Assembly (NCBI RefSeq): GCF_000178475.1
Contig: NZ_ADNY01000057.1
Location: 1-14,251, forward strand
From: Lactobacillus amylolyticus DSM 11664
GTDB taxonomy: Bacteria; Bacillota; Bacilli; Lactobacillales; Lactobacillaceae
Direction of reading: 5' to 3'
DNA length: 14,251 nucleotides
Positions 1 to 7,847 of this stretch are shown in pieces. The position numbers and the translations under genes were made by a program. Below the pieces are notes generated by a model. It saw only the letters and a program-made list of their open reading frames with translations, was not told the origin of the DNA and made no database searches. The stretch's first letter is position 1; every line of letters starts with the position of its first letter.

Positions 1-1086
1 AACTTTTTCTTTGGCATCAATATTGTATTCTGCAGCCAAAAGCTCAATCGTATCCTTATCCAAGGATTGGTTCTGGTTGGCCATAATACCAAGCATGAAC
101 AATTTCTTAACGATTTCAGCTGGTTCACGGTGGAGAAGCTTACCTAAGTCTTGCGCATTCATGCCTTCATCGTAAACAAGTACTTCTGGTAATGGCTTTT
201 CCTTACGCTTAGTAGGTACCTTCTTTTGTTCTACATGTTGACGCTTCTTATTCTTGCGATGTTTTCTTTCTTGACGGTCAGAGTGATCGCTGTAATTATT
301 GAAGAATTGATTCTTGCCTTTATGACCAGGCTTACCCATGTTACGGCCATGACCATTATCATTTCTGTGTTCTTCATTTGAAGTTTCAGTCAATGCAACT
401 TTTGGCATTGGCTTGCTTCTTCTTTCAGAAGCATTTTCTCTGTTTTCGGAAGAATTATTCTTCTTAAAGCGAGCTGGAGATGGCTTCAAAATCTTTGGAC
501 CAATGGTTTTTGGTTCAGCTTTTTGCTTATTTTGAGTCTTCTTTTCTTGCTTCTCTGACTTTGGAGTTTCTTTCTTATTTTGTTCTTTCTTAGGATTATT
601 CAATTGTTCGTGATATTCTTTTTTAGTTTTTTGGATTTCTTTATTTAAGCTGCTTTCTTCGGCACGTTGCTTCTGCTTAAATTGCTTCAGCAAGTCACGA
701 GCTACAGCCTTTGGACGTGCAGTTTGCTTTTGAGCATTTTCAGCATGTTGCTCATTATTGCGGCGACGATTATTATTCTTGTTATTATGATTGCGCCGAT
801 TGTTGTGTCTATTGTTGTCCGCATTATGCTTACTTTCAGACTTCTTTTCGTTCTTACGAATTGAAGATACTGAAATTTTAATCTTGTTGCTCTTCTTCGT
901 TTGTTTTTCTGCTTTCTTAGCTGGAGCGGAGTTTTGGAAACTGCCCTTTAATTGCTTAACTTGTGCATCCTCTAGCGATGACATATGGTTTGTAACATCA
1001 AAGCCAAGTTCCTTTGCTTTTTGGACCACAACTTTGCTATCGATGTCTAATTCTTTTGCGACTTCGTAAATTCTTTTTTTAGCCAT
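1..1086 (-). CDS. infB: Translation initiation factor IF-2, N-terminal part (runs off left edge)
   Basis: IF-2 is the GTPase that places fMet-tRNA on the 30S subunit and promotes 50S joining. Only the first 362 residues are present; the frame is open to the window edge, and the GTPase core and tRNA-binding domains lie outside. Residues 1-50 ([18 protein letters not shown]...) form the first IF2_N module. Residues about 60-300 are a long, very basic, low-complexity linker rich in Lys, Arg, Asn, Gln and His, with an almost pure Asn/Arg/His tract near residues 89-112. A second IF2_N-like module starts at about residue 302 ([17 protein letters not shown], then the helix around [12 protein letters not shown]) and reaches the edge. 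The ATG has an AAGGAG site built into the last codons of ylxQ, 4 nt upstream, so the two are probably translationally coupled. I checked every codon and found no frameshift. Identification is secure from the N-terminus, the second module and the gene order. Confidence 0.95.
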   Translation of the reverse strand, partial: MAKKRIYEVAKELDIDSKVVVQKAKELGFDVTNHMSSLEDAQVKQLKGSFQNSAPAKKAEKQTKKSNKIKISVSSIRKNEKKSESKHNADNNRHNNRRNHNNKNNNRRRNNEQHAENAQKQTARPKAVARDLLKQFKQKQRAEESSLNKEIQKTKKEYHEQLNNPKKEQNKKETPKSEKQEKKTQNKQKAEPKTIGPKILKPSPARFKKNNSSENRENASERRSKPMPKVALTETSNEEHRNDNGHGRNMGKPGHKGKNQFFNNYSDHSDRQERKHRKNKKRQHVEQKKVPTKRKEKPLPEVLVYDEGMNAQDLGKLLHREPAEIVKKLFMLGIMANQNQSLDKDTIELLAAEYNIDAKEKV

Positions 1087-1090
1087 CCAA

Positions 1091-1402
1091 TCACACTCCT
1101 TCATTAATCTGTTTAGTCAGTGCTTTATAAAAACCAGCATCGGTTAGGCCAAGAACTTTTCTCTTCTTGCCAATTGCATGCTCTAATTCTGCCGCAGAAA
1201 ATAAGTCGATTATTTTCACATTGGCTTTTTTAGCTGCACGCGTAACCTTTTCAACTGAATTTTCATGCAAATCACTAGCTAAAACTATTACGTTGATTTT
1301 ATTCTTTCGTAAATCAGCAATTACGGTTTCAGTTCCCGAAACTATTTTTCCGGCACGCATTGCTAATCCTAAAAGATTTAAAGCTTTTTCTTTATTTTGC
1401 AA
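1091..1402 (-). CDS. ylxQ: L7Ae-family small RNA-binding protein YlxQ
   Basis: A 103-residue L7Ae/L30e-type protein, usual length for YlxQ (RplGA). The family binds kink-turn RNA; its cellular role in Firmicutes is poorly defined but tied to ribosome or RNA metabolism. Visible hallmarks are the N-terminal [18 protein letters not shown] segment (residues 10-27), the core strand-helix [13 protein letters not shown] (38-50), the second strand VKIIDLF (61-67), and the ELEHAIGKK helix (72-80) with a following KRKVLGLTD. The start is TTG at 1402-1400: a GGTGA Shine-Dalgarno lies 9 nt upstream at 1412-1416, inside the end of ylxR, and the next Met (residue 15) would cut into the conserved first helix. 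It lies 2 nt after ylxR and 4 nt before infB. Its place between ylxR and infB is the standard Firmicutes order. Confidence 0.92.
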   Translation of the reverse strand: MQNKEKALNLLGLAMRAGKIVSGTETVIADLRKNKINVIVLASDLHENSVEKVTRAAKKANVKIIDLFSAAELEHAIGKKRKVLGLTDAGFYKALTKQINEGV

Positions 1403-1404
1403 AA

Positions 1405-1701
1405 TTATTTATCACCAAATAATTCTTTTCTTGCCTTTTGGTGGTCAACATAAGAATAAAGCTCATCGTAGAATTCAGCTGGTACCTTTGTACCAAGACT
1501 GCGTTCTAGAACGCCCTTTTCTTTAGCTGCTTCAATTTTTTCTGGATCAAGTGAAACATATGCACCACGACCTGGCTTTTTACCAGTTGGATCGACAGAA
1601 ATATTCTTTTCTTTATCAATAACAACGCGGACTAATTCCTTTTTAGGCTGCATTGTGTTTGTCAGCAGATCCTTCCGCATTGGAATTTTTCTTTTTTTCA
1701 A
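1405..1701 (-). CDS. ylxR: YlxR family RNA-binding/nucleoid-associated protein
   Basis: A small basic protein of the YlxR (RnpM, DUF448) family, 98 residues from the chosen start. Family members are reported to bind RNA or RNase P RNA and to affect gene expression. It shows the N-terminal KKRKIPMRK, the QPKKELVRVV segment, VDPTGKKPGRGAYVSLD with the conserved GRGAY, and a C-terminal helix. The Cys that normally follows the N-terminal Arg-Lys in the family (RKC) is Asp here (RKDLLTNT). The start is uncertain. TTG at 1701-1699 has GGTGA 5 nt upstream (1707-1711) and gives the family-typical N-terminus MKKRKIP. In-frame GTG (1710) or TTG (1713) would add three or four residues but would sit on or beside that ribosome site. 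It follows nusA by 15 nt and is followed by ylxQ after 2 nt, inside the rimP-infB operon. Confidence 0.9.
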   Translation of the reverse strand: MKKRKIPMRKDLLTNTMQPKKELVRVVIDKEKNISVDPTGKKPGRGAYVSLDPEKIEAAKEKGVLERSLGTKVPAEFYDELYSYVDHQKARKELFGDK

Positions 1702-1706
1702 AAAAA

Positions 1707-1711
1707 TCACC
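1707..1711 (-). promoter_or_regulatory. Shine-Dalgarno deciding the ylxR TTG start
   Basis: On the minus strand the motif GGTGA is followed by five T residues and then TTG. This placement selects TTG at 1701 over the in-frame GTG at 1710 and TTG at 1713, which overlap or abut the motif. An AGGA just upstream, at the nusA stop codon, is an alternative weaker site. The same GGTGA core precedes the ylxQ TTG start at 1402. Confidence 0.6.
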
Positions 1712-1716
1712 AATCC

Positions 1717-2922
1717 TTATTCTTTAGTATCGTATGTGTCGTCAGCAGCATCTTCTGATTCATCACTTATTGCTTCTTCAGCAGAATCTGAACTTGCTTC
1801 TTCATTCTTAGCTGCAGTATTATTGGCATTATCGTTATCGTTTGTATCAGAATTTTCATCTTTGTCTTCGTCAACAAATTCAACTTCTGATTCAGGACGA
1901 ATATTGATCTTGTAGCCAGTTAAGCGTGCTGCTAAACGAACGCTTTGACCCTTCTTACCGATTGCCAATGACAATTGATAGTCAGGAACAATAACCAAAG
2001 CACTCTTTTCTTCATCATCATCACCAAATTGAACCGCAATAACTTCTGCTGGACTCAAGGCATTAGCAATGTAATCTGATGGATCATCTTCATACCTAAC
2101 AATGTCGATGTTTTCACCGCCAAGTTCGTTAACAACGTTTTGAACACGGGCACCACGTTGACCAACACAAGTACCAACGGGATCAATGTTAGGATCAATT
2201 GATTTAACAGCAATCTTAGTTCTGTCTCCAGCTTCACGCGCAATTGAAACAATTTCAACAGTTCCATCATAAATTTCTGGAACTTCTTGTTCAAATAAAC
2301 GCTTTACCAGGTCAGGAGCAGTTCTTGAAACAACGATTTGAGCGCCTTTAGAATCAGAACCTACACGAGTTACAAGCACTCTAATCTTGTCTTGTGGGTT
2401 GTAGGTTTCATTAGGCATTTGATCACTACGAGGCATAACTGCTTCAACATTGCCAATTTTGACATAAACAAAACGGTTGTCACGTCTTTCAACAGTACCA
2501 GTGATCAATTCATCTTCATATTGAGAATATTCGTCAACAATATGATTTCTTTCAGCCTCGCGAAGTCTTTGCATGATGACTTGCTTAGCGGTTTGAGCAG
2601 CAATTCTGCCAAAGTTCTTAGGCGTTACTTCAAAGCGAATTTCATCACCGACTTCATAGGCACGGTTGATAGCTAATGCATCTGATAAAGATACTTCAAG
2701 TCGATCATCTTGAAGTTGATCATCATCGACAACAGTTTTAACTGCCATAACTTTGAAGTTGCCCTTTCTTTCGTCAAAATCAACTTCAACGTTTTGTGCT
2801 TGATTGTAATTCTTTTTATATGCAGCTACCAAAGCGGCCTTAATAGCATCAACAATAACTTCTTGCTTGATACCTTTCTTTTCTTCAAGTGTGGCAAACG
2901 CTTCTAGCATTTCTTTAGACAT
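1717..2922 (-). CDS. nusA: Transcription termination/antitermination factor NusA
   Basis: NusA binds RNA polymerase near the RNA exit channel, promotes pausing and hairpin formation at intrinsic terminators, and takes part in antitermination. The 401 residues show the N-terminal polymerase-binding domain (about 1-130, starting MSKEMLEAFATLEEKKGIKQE and including KKNYNQAQNVEVDF), an S1 domain (about 136-200), KH1 with the GQRG loop at 254-257, and KH2 with the GKKG loop at 322-325. After KH2 comes an acidic, Asp/Glu/Asn/Ser-rich tail (about 346-401), which makes the protein longer than the roughly 370-residue Bacillus form; it lacks the structured acidic repeats of E. coli NusA. The ATG start matches the family N-terminus; the best Shine-Dalgarno is an AAAGG just after the rimP stop, somewhat far away (13 nt). 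It lies 18 nt after rimP. See the rimP leader hairpin for possible autoregulation. Confidence 0.97.
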   Translation of the reverse strand: MSKEMLEAFATLEEKKGIKQEVIVDAIKAALVAAYKKNYNQAQNVEVDFDERKGNFKVMAVKTVVDDDQLQDDRLEVSLSDALAINRAYEVGDEIRFEVTPKNFGRIAAQTAKQVIMQRLREAERNHIVDEYSQYEDELITGTVERRDNRFVYVKIGNVEAVMPRSDQMPNETYNPQDKIRVLVTRVGSDSKGAQIVVSRTAPDLVKRLFEQEVPEIYDGTVEIVSIAREAGDRTKIAVKSIDPNIDPVGTCVGQRGARVQNVVNELGGENIDIVRYEDDPSDYIANALSPAEVIAVQFGDDDEEKSALVIVPDYQLSLAIGKKGQSVRLAARLTGYKINIRPESEVEFVDEDKDENSDTNDNDNANNTAAKNEEASSDSAEEAISDESEDAADDTYDTKE

Positions 2923-2940
2923 AAGTTTTAATCAGCCTTT

Positions 2941-3420
2941 CTAGAATTCAATTGCAAAACGGATATTTGCAATCAACTTACGGGGAATATTTAAAGTTTT
3001 TCTTCTGGTTTTAATTTTAATTTCCAGCTCGATTTCCTCATCACTGTAGGATTTGAGCGTACCTTCGTAAATCTTCTTTCCGTCAATCTTTTGGTAAAGA
3101 CCAACGTGAACATATTCACCCCTTGCTTTAGTCCAGTCTTTCGCAGACTTGATTGGATGTTCAGCGCCAGGTGAGGACAGTCCCAAAACATAAGGATCAG
3201 GAAGCGGATCTGGATCCAAGCTGTCAAGCTTTTCAGAAACCAGTTCACTTAGATAAGCAATTTCGTTGATATCGATGCCACCTAGCTGATCTTTATCAAC
3301 ATAAATTCTGAGGTAATTCTGACCCTTTTCTTTCACATATTCAATATCAACGAACTCATCACCACGTTGATCAATGATAGGTTCAATTTCTGAGCGAATA
3401 AGATCTGTAATCTTAGACAA
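2941..3420 (-). CDS. rimP: Ribosome maturation factor RimP
   Basis: RimP (YlxS) assists assembly of the 30S subunit around protein S12. It has 159 residues, typical length. Visible are the N-terminal alpha/beta domain with [22 protein letters not shown] (residues about 33-55), the family signature around [12 protein letters not shown], corresponding to the usual L-x-V-S-S-P-G-x-x-R-P-L, and a C-terminal SH3-like beta domain ending [15 protein letters not shown]. It is the first gene of the rimP-nusA-ylxR-ylxQ-infB operon. The start is TTG at 3420-3418 (MSKITDLI...), chosen because a strong GGAGG lies 7 nt upstream and no ATG is available near the N-terminus. The 113-nt gap to polC holds a sigma-A promoter and a terminator-like hairpin, described separately, so this gene and its followers probably have their own regulation. 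Confidence 0.95.
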   Translation of the reverse strand: MSKITDLIRSEIEPIIDQRGDEFVDIEYVKEKGQNYLRIYVDKDQLGGIDINEIAYLSELVSEKLDSLDPDPLPDPYVLGLSSPGAEHPIKSAKDWTKARGEYVHVGLYQKIDGKKIYEGTLKSYSDEEIELEIKIKTRRKTLNIPRKLIANIRFAIEF

Positions 3421-3427
3421 AAACTAT

Positions 3428-3432
3428 CCTCC
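3428..3432 (-). promoter_or_regulatory. Strong Shine-Dalgarno for the rimP TTG start
   Basis: GGAGG on the minus strand, 7 nt before TTG at 3420. It is the main evidence for a TTG start of rimP. It begins only a few bases after the T-tract of the leader hairpin. Confidence 0.8.
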
Positions 3433-3437
3433 GTAAT

Positions 3438-3464
3438 AAAAAGAGTGAGCATTACTGCTCACTC
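3438..3464 (-). terminator. Terminator-like hairpin in the rimP-nusA leader; polC-operon terminator and candidate attenuator
   Basis: On the minus strand GAGTGAGCA (3464-3456) pairs perfectly with TGCTCACTC (3451-3443). That is nine base pairs around a GTAA loop, a GNRA-type tetraloop, followed by TTTTT (3442-3438) and then A. It has the form of an intrinsic terminator with a short, soon-interrupted T-tract. It can end read-through from polC. It also lies about 20-25 nt downstream of the predicted start of the rimP promoter transcript, so every rimP-nusA transcript must pass it. GTAAT in and beside the loop is complementary to ATTAC just before the rimP Shine-Dalgarno, a weak possible competing helix. 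Confidence 0.85.
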
Positions 3465-3492
3465 GAATTTGCATATCCGAACTTCAATTAGA

Positions 3493-3521
3493 AGTATACC
3501 ATATTTAGCGACTTTTTTCAA
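3493..3521 (-). promoter_or_regulatory. Sigma-A promoter for rimP-nusA-ylxR-ylxQ-infB
   Basis: On the minus strand TTGAAA (3521-3516) is followed after 17 nt by TATACT (3498-3493). A TGG immediately before the -10 box (3501-3499) gives an extended -10. This is close to consensus. It starts only 12 nt after the polC stop codon. Expected transcription start is about 3488-3485, giving a leader of about 65-70 nt that contains the hairpin at 3438-3464 and the rimP ribosome site. Confidence 0.85.
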
Positions 3522-3533
3522 AATGAAAAGCTA

Positions 3534-6500
3534 TTAGAACAAGGACAATTGGTTCTGATCTGGCATCCCTTCCAAAACGCCATTGTCTTCAAAGTAATCC
3601 ATAATCGTCTGAGAAACCTTGCCTCGTTTAGCTAAATCTTCTTTTGATAAGAATTTTTGTTCAGCACGAGCTGCTACGATTTGCTTAGCTGCGTTATCCC
3701 CTAAGCCAGGTACCGCGTTGAATGGTGCCAAAATAGTATGCTTGTCAAGAATCTTGAAGTTCATGGCCTCTGATTTATCAACGTCAACCATCTTAATCTT
3801 TATTCCGCGTTCCAAACATTCATTAGCAATTTCGAGAACAGTTAACAGACTCTTATCTTTTGCAGAAGCATCCATTCCCTTATCTTGAATTGTCTTCATT
3901 GCGGCTTTAACCGTATTTTTGCCATGACTCATTGCTACTAAGTCAAATAGGTCTGCTCTAACTGAGAAGTAGGCCGTGTAGTAAATTTCTGGATAGTAAA
4001 CCTTAAACCAGGCAATCCGCAAGGCCATTAAAACATAAGCAGTTGCGTGCGCCTTTGGGAACATGTACTTGATCTTTAAACAAGAAGGAATGTACCAGTC
4101 AGGAATATTCTTGTTTTTCTTAAGAACAGCCATATTCTCATCGCTAATTCCTTTACCGTGACGAACAGACTCCATAGTTGAAAAGGCTACTTCTGGTTTT
4201 ACACCCCAGTGAATCAAGTCCATCATAATGTTGTCACGACAACCAATAACATCTTTCAGCTTGCAAGTGCCATTGTTAATCAAATCTTCGGCATTGCCTA
4301 GCCATACGTCAGTCCCATGAGACAAACCTGAAATCTGCAACAATTCCGCAAAAGTAGTTGGCTTGGTTTCTTCAAGCATTCCTCTTACAAATCGTGTCCC
4401 GAATTCCGGAATACCTAAAGTACCGGTTTGCGATTGGATCTGTTCTGGAGTAACACCCAAAATCTTAGGACTAGAGAACAATGACATAACCCCAGGATCA
4501 TCTGGCGGAATAGTCAATGGATCAATTCCGGACAAATCCTGCAGCATTCTGATCATGGTTGGGTCATCGTGGCCCAGAATATCGAATTTCAAAATATTAT
4601 CGTGAATTGAGTGGAAGTCGAAGTGGGTTGTCAGCCAAGCTGCATTTACATCATCAGCCGGATACTGCACTGGCGTGAAGTCATAAATATCCATGTTATT
4701 TGGAACAACAACGATTCCGGCTGGGTGCTGACCTGTTGTCCGCTTAACTCCAGAAACGCCAGTTGCCAGACGATCAAGTTCAGCATTTCTCAGCTTCAAA
4801 TCGCGTTCTTCGTCAAAGTGCTTGGCGTAGCCGTATGCAGTTTTATCAGCAACCGTAGCGATCGTTCCAGCTCTGTAAGAATTGTCAGGGCCAAACATTA
4901 CTCGAATAAAGTTATGGGCAACTGGTTGATAGTCACCAGAGAAGTTTAAATCGATATCTGGTACTTTATCACCGTGGAAGCCTAAGAATGTGGCAAATGG
5001 AATATCTTGTCCGTCCTTAACAAGTGGAGTACCACACTTAGGACAATTTTTATCCGGCAAGTCAAAACCAGAACCATATTCCCCATTAGTATAGAAGTGT
5101 GAATACTTGCATTTTGGACAGCGATAGTGCGGAGCCAAAGGATTAACTTCCGTAATTCCTGACATTGTCGCAACCAGACTTGAACCAACGGAACCACGGG
5201 AACCTACCAAGTATCCATCCTTATTTGATTTGGCTACCAAACGCTGTGAAATTAAGTAAATAACCGCGTATCCGTTTGAAATAATGGAATTAAGTTCCAG
5301 ATCGATTCGGTCCTTAACAATTTTAGGCAGCGGTTTGCCATAAAGCTCATAAGCCTTATTGTAGGTCAAATCCTTCATTTCCTGGTCGGCATTGTCAATA
5401 TGAGGTGGATACAGGCCATCCTTGATTGGCGCAATTTCTTCTAATTCATCTGCAATCTTGTTGGTGTTGTCAATAACAATTTCTTTAGCCGCATCTTCAC
5501 CCAAAAACGCAAAGGCATCTAGCATTTCCTGCGTCGAGTAAAAATGCAAATCAGGCTGCGGTTTATTACGGTTTGGATTGCTTCGCTGCGCTGAAATTAA
5601 AATGGTTCGATAGATTTTTTCATGCGGATCAACATAATGGGCATCACTATCCGCAACAACCGGTTTCTTTAGTTCCTTGCCCAACTTATAAATATTAGTC
5701 AGAATTTCTTCTAATTCGTCTTTGTCTTTAATTAAACCGTCAGCAATCAATTGCGAATAAGTTGCCGGTGGCTGCAATTCAAGATAATCATAGAACTTGG
5801 CCTTTTCACGAGCGGTATCATAGCCCTTTTGCATCATCGCAATAAAGACATCGCCGCGCCAGCAGCCTGAACCATATAGCAGACCCTCATGGTATTTGCG
5901 CAAAGCAGATTTAGGCGTCCGAGGCTCACGGTAAAAGTCCTTCGTGTTGGCAATTGAAACCAGTTTATACATATTCTTCAATCCAGCTTGATTCTTTGCC
6001 AAAATTGTCATATGCATAGGCCGAGCACGCTTGAAGGTTTCACCATGCTTGGCAAAATCATTCAGCTTGCCTAAATTATCTTCACCGAATTTTTTCTTGA
6101 AAGCATCGAGCAACTTGTACATTAAATAGCCCGTAGCTTCGGCATCTTGGTTGGCACGGTGGTGGTGTTCCAAAACGACATCATACTTTTTAACCAATGA
6201 ATCCAATGTATGCCGCGTTTGTTCTGGGTGTAAAAGACGGGAAACTTCAAGAGTATCAACTACTGGTTGCTTGATTTCTTCAAGACCGGCTCTTCTTAAG
6301 GCAGCATTAACAAAGCCTACGTCAAATTGAACATTATGCCCACAAAGCGGCATATCGCCATAAAAGTCCTTAAACTGCCTAATAACTACATCTTCATCAT
6401 CAGCTGCACCGACCATTTCATCAGTGATTGATGTTAAATTAATGGTTTGATCACTTAAAGGATGGTGGGGATTGATAAATTTATCAAAACGCTCGAGCAC

Positions 6501-7841
6501 TTTGCCATTCTTCATTTTAACGGCACCGATTTCGATGATTGTATCGTAAACAGAAGAAAGGCCTGTAGTTTCGACATCGAAGATGACAAATTCACGATCT
6601 TCGTAAGTCATATCGGCAGGATTTAATACAAGAAGCGCATGGTCATCGATCATATTCGCTTCGACACCATACAAAATCTTGATTTTTTCACTAGCACCAG
6701 TGTGATAAGCTTCTGGGAAGGATTGTACGTCACCATGATCAGTGATAGCGATCGCCTTTTGCCCAAACTTCTTAGCCGTTTTAATAAAATCAGTTGGCGT
6801 GCTGGTTGCGTCCAGTTGGCTCATATTCGTATGCAAGTGTAATTCAACCCGCTTTTGATCGCCCTCGTATTTTTCAGTACGACCAACGTGTTCAACAGTC
6901 TCAAAATTGTAGATATTGAAAACAACATCGTGTTCCCACTGATCATCTGCAGCTGAGCCCTGCATCTTTGCCCAGGTTCCTGGTTTAATTGCTGATAAGC
7001 TTTCAATCTCTTCCTTTTGAGAAGCAAACTTCTTAAACATGATTGAATCAGTATAATCGGTAATTTCACCAGTAAAGACAACTGAACCTGACTTTAATTC
7101 ACGGGCCTCAACATTGAAAATTTTACCTTCGATAACAACATTTCTTGTACCATCTTCAACTTCTTTGATTTGGGTGATTTCAGCATCTGCAGCAATCTTT
7201 TTATTGCCGTAGCTTCTACGCTTAGTCGCGTATTGTTTTGGTTGAGGCTTAGGCTTTTCAGGAGTTTCATCATATTGCTTCTGCATGCTCTTTTCATGCT
7301 CTTGTTGCAATTCTTGCAAGCTTTGCAAGTTGTTCTCTGAATTCTTTTCATCAACCTCGGTTACAAACTTCAAGTTGAAAAAGCCATAATTTCTAAATTC
7401 TTCGGCTAAATCATCCAGAGCCTGCTGCTCAATTAAGGCGTCGATCACTTTATTATCAAGCGGAATAATCCAGCGACCATCAGCCTTTCTTGGCTTTTGA
7501 GAAGCTAAAAATTCACGCGCAACTTGCTTGAGCACATTTGAATTATGAACCGCATAATGCCAGTAGTCGGGCAAATATTGGTCAGAACCATCTTCAGTTC
7601 TAACAAATAATCTTACATTTACAAAATCCTTAAAGCTTGCCGTAACAGCTTTATTTAAGGCATCATATGTTTCAAACTTTAATGGCGTATCAAAAAGAAC
7701 GTGGATATCCCACTTATGTTCTTTAGCGTATACATCCACGTTCTCAATCTTTCCCTTTTGCAGAAGATCATTGTCTTCAAACTTATCAGGAAATTTGATT
7801 TGTTTTAAAAGTTTTAAGAATAAATCGTTTTTATCAGCCAC
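3534..7841 (-). CDS. polC: DNA polymerase III subunit alpha, Gram-positive PolC type
   Basis: The replicative polymerase of low-GC Gram-positives, carrying its own proofreading exonuclease. Length is 1435 residues, as expected. In order: N-terminal region (1-about 220) with a charged linker near 165-215; OB fold (about 230-320); PHP domain opening RVELHLHTN (H335, H337) and ITDHG (D368-H369); an inserted DEDDh exonuclease with FDVETTG (D422, E424), GHNVQFD (D507) and HRANQD (H561, D566); return of PHP with ADSDAHYVD (731-738); polymerase core with LVGSRGSVGSS (878-888), a four-Cys zinc site CPKC 908-911 and CPKC 933-936, catalytic PDIDLNFSGD (D962, D964), and KFDILGHDDPTMIR with D1087 as the probable third aspartate. 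It ends in QLSLF, the sliding-clamp binding motif. The start is GTG, with AGGA overlapping the proS stop about 9 nt upstream. It is 6 nt after proS and is the last gene of its operon. No damage is seen. Confidence 0.98.
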   Translation of the reverse strand: MADKNDLFLKLLKQIKFPDKFEDNDLLQKGKIENVDVYAKEHKWDIHVLFDTPLKFETYDALNKAVTASFKDFVNVRLFVRTEDGSDQYLPDYWHYAVHNSNVLKQVAREFLASQKPRKADGRWIIPLDNKVIDALIEQQALDDLAEEFRNYGFFNLKFVTEVDEKNSENNLQSLQELQQEHEKSMQKQYDETPEKPKPQPKQYATKRRSYGNKKIAADAEITQIKEVEDGTRNVVIEGKIFNVEARELKSGSVVFTGEITDYTDSIMFKKFASQKEEIESLSAIKPGTWAKMQGSAADDQWEHDVVFNIYNFETVEHVGRTEKYEGDQKRVELHLHTNMSQLDATSTPTDFIKTAKKFGQKAIAITDHGDVQSFPEAYHTGASEKIKILYGVEANMIDDHALLVLNPADMTYEDREFVIFDVETTGLSSVYDTIIEIGAVKMKNGKVLERFDKFINPHHPLSDQTINLTSITDEMVGAADDEDVVIRQFKDFYGDMPLCGHNVQFDVGFVNAALRRAGLEEIKQPVVDTLEVSRLLHPEQTRHTLDSLVKKYDVVLEHHHRANQDAEATGYLMYKLLDAFKKKFGEDNLGKLNDFAKHGETFKRARPMHMTILAKNQAGLKNMYKLVSIANTKDFYREPRTPKSALRKYHEGLLYGSGCWRGDVFIAMMQKGYDTAREKAKFYDYLELQPPATYSQLIADGLIKDKDELEEILTNIYKLGKELKKPVVADSDAHYVDPHEKIYRTILISAQRSNPNRNKPQPDLHFYSTQEMLDAFAFLGEDAAKEIVIDNTNKIADELEEIAPIKDGLYPPHIDNADQEMKDLTYNKAYELYGKPLPKIVKDRIDLELNSIISNGYAVIYLISQRLVAKSNKDGYLVGSRGSVGSSLVATMSGITEVNPLAPHYRCPKCKYSHFYTNGEYGSGFDLPDKNCPKCGTPLVKDGQDIPFATFLGFHGDKVPDIDLNFSGDYQPVAHNFIRVMFGPDNSYRAGTIATVADKTAYGYAKHFDEERDLKLRNAELDRLATGVSGVKRTTGQHPAGIVVVPNNMDIYDFTPVQYPADDVNAAWLTTHFDFHSIHDNILKFDILGHDDPTMIRMLQDLSGIDPLTIPPDDPGVMSLFSSPKILGVTPEQIQSQTGTLGIPEFGTRFVRGMLEETKPTTFAELLQISGLSHGTDVWLGNAEDLINNGTCKLKDVIGCRDNIMMDLIHWGVKPEVAFSTMESVRHGKGISDENMAVLKKNKNIPDWYIPSCLKIKYMFPKAHATAYVLMALRIAWFKVYYPEIYYTAYFSVRADLFDLVAMSHGKNTVKAAMKTIQDKGMDASAKDKSLLTVLEIANECLERGIKIKMVDVDKSEAMNFKILDKHTILAPFNAVPGLGDNAAKQIVAARAEQKFLSKEDLAKRGKVSQTIMDYFEDNGVLEGMPDQNQLSLF

Positions 7842-7847
7842 GAAAAA

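Noticed and set aside
667..1069. Two overlapping plus-strand open frames, one with strongly hydrophobic residues
   Set aside because: They are the antisense of the Asn/Lys-rich infB linker, whose AAT/AAA codons read as Ile/Leu/Phe on the other strand. The minus frame matches IF-2 throughout and neither plus frame has a convincing ribosome site.
1167..1526. Plus-strand open frame of 119 codons
   Set aside because: It lies antisense across ylxQ and ylxR, both clear family members; no recognisable protein in the plus frame.
4611..4949. Plus-strand open frame of 112 codons
   Set aside because: Antisense to the conserved polymerase core of polC; a chance frame.
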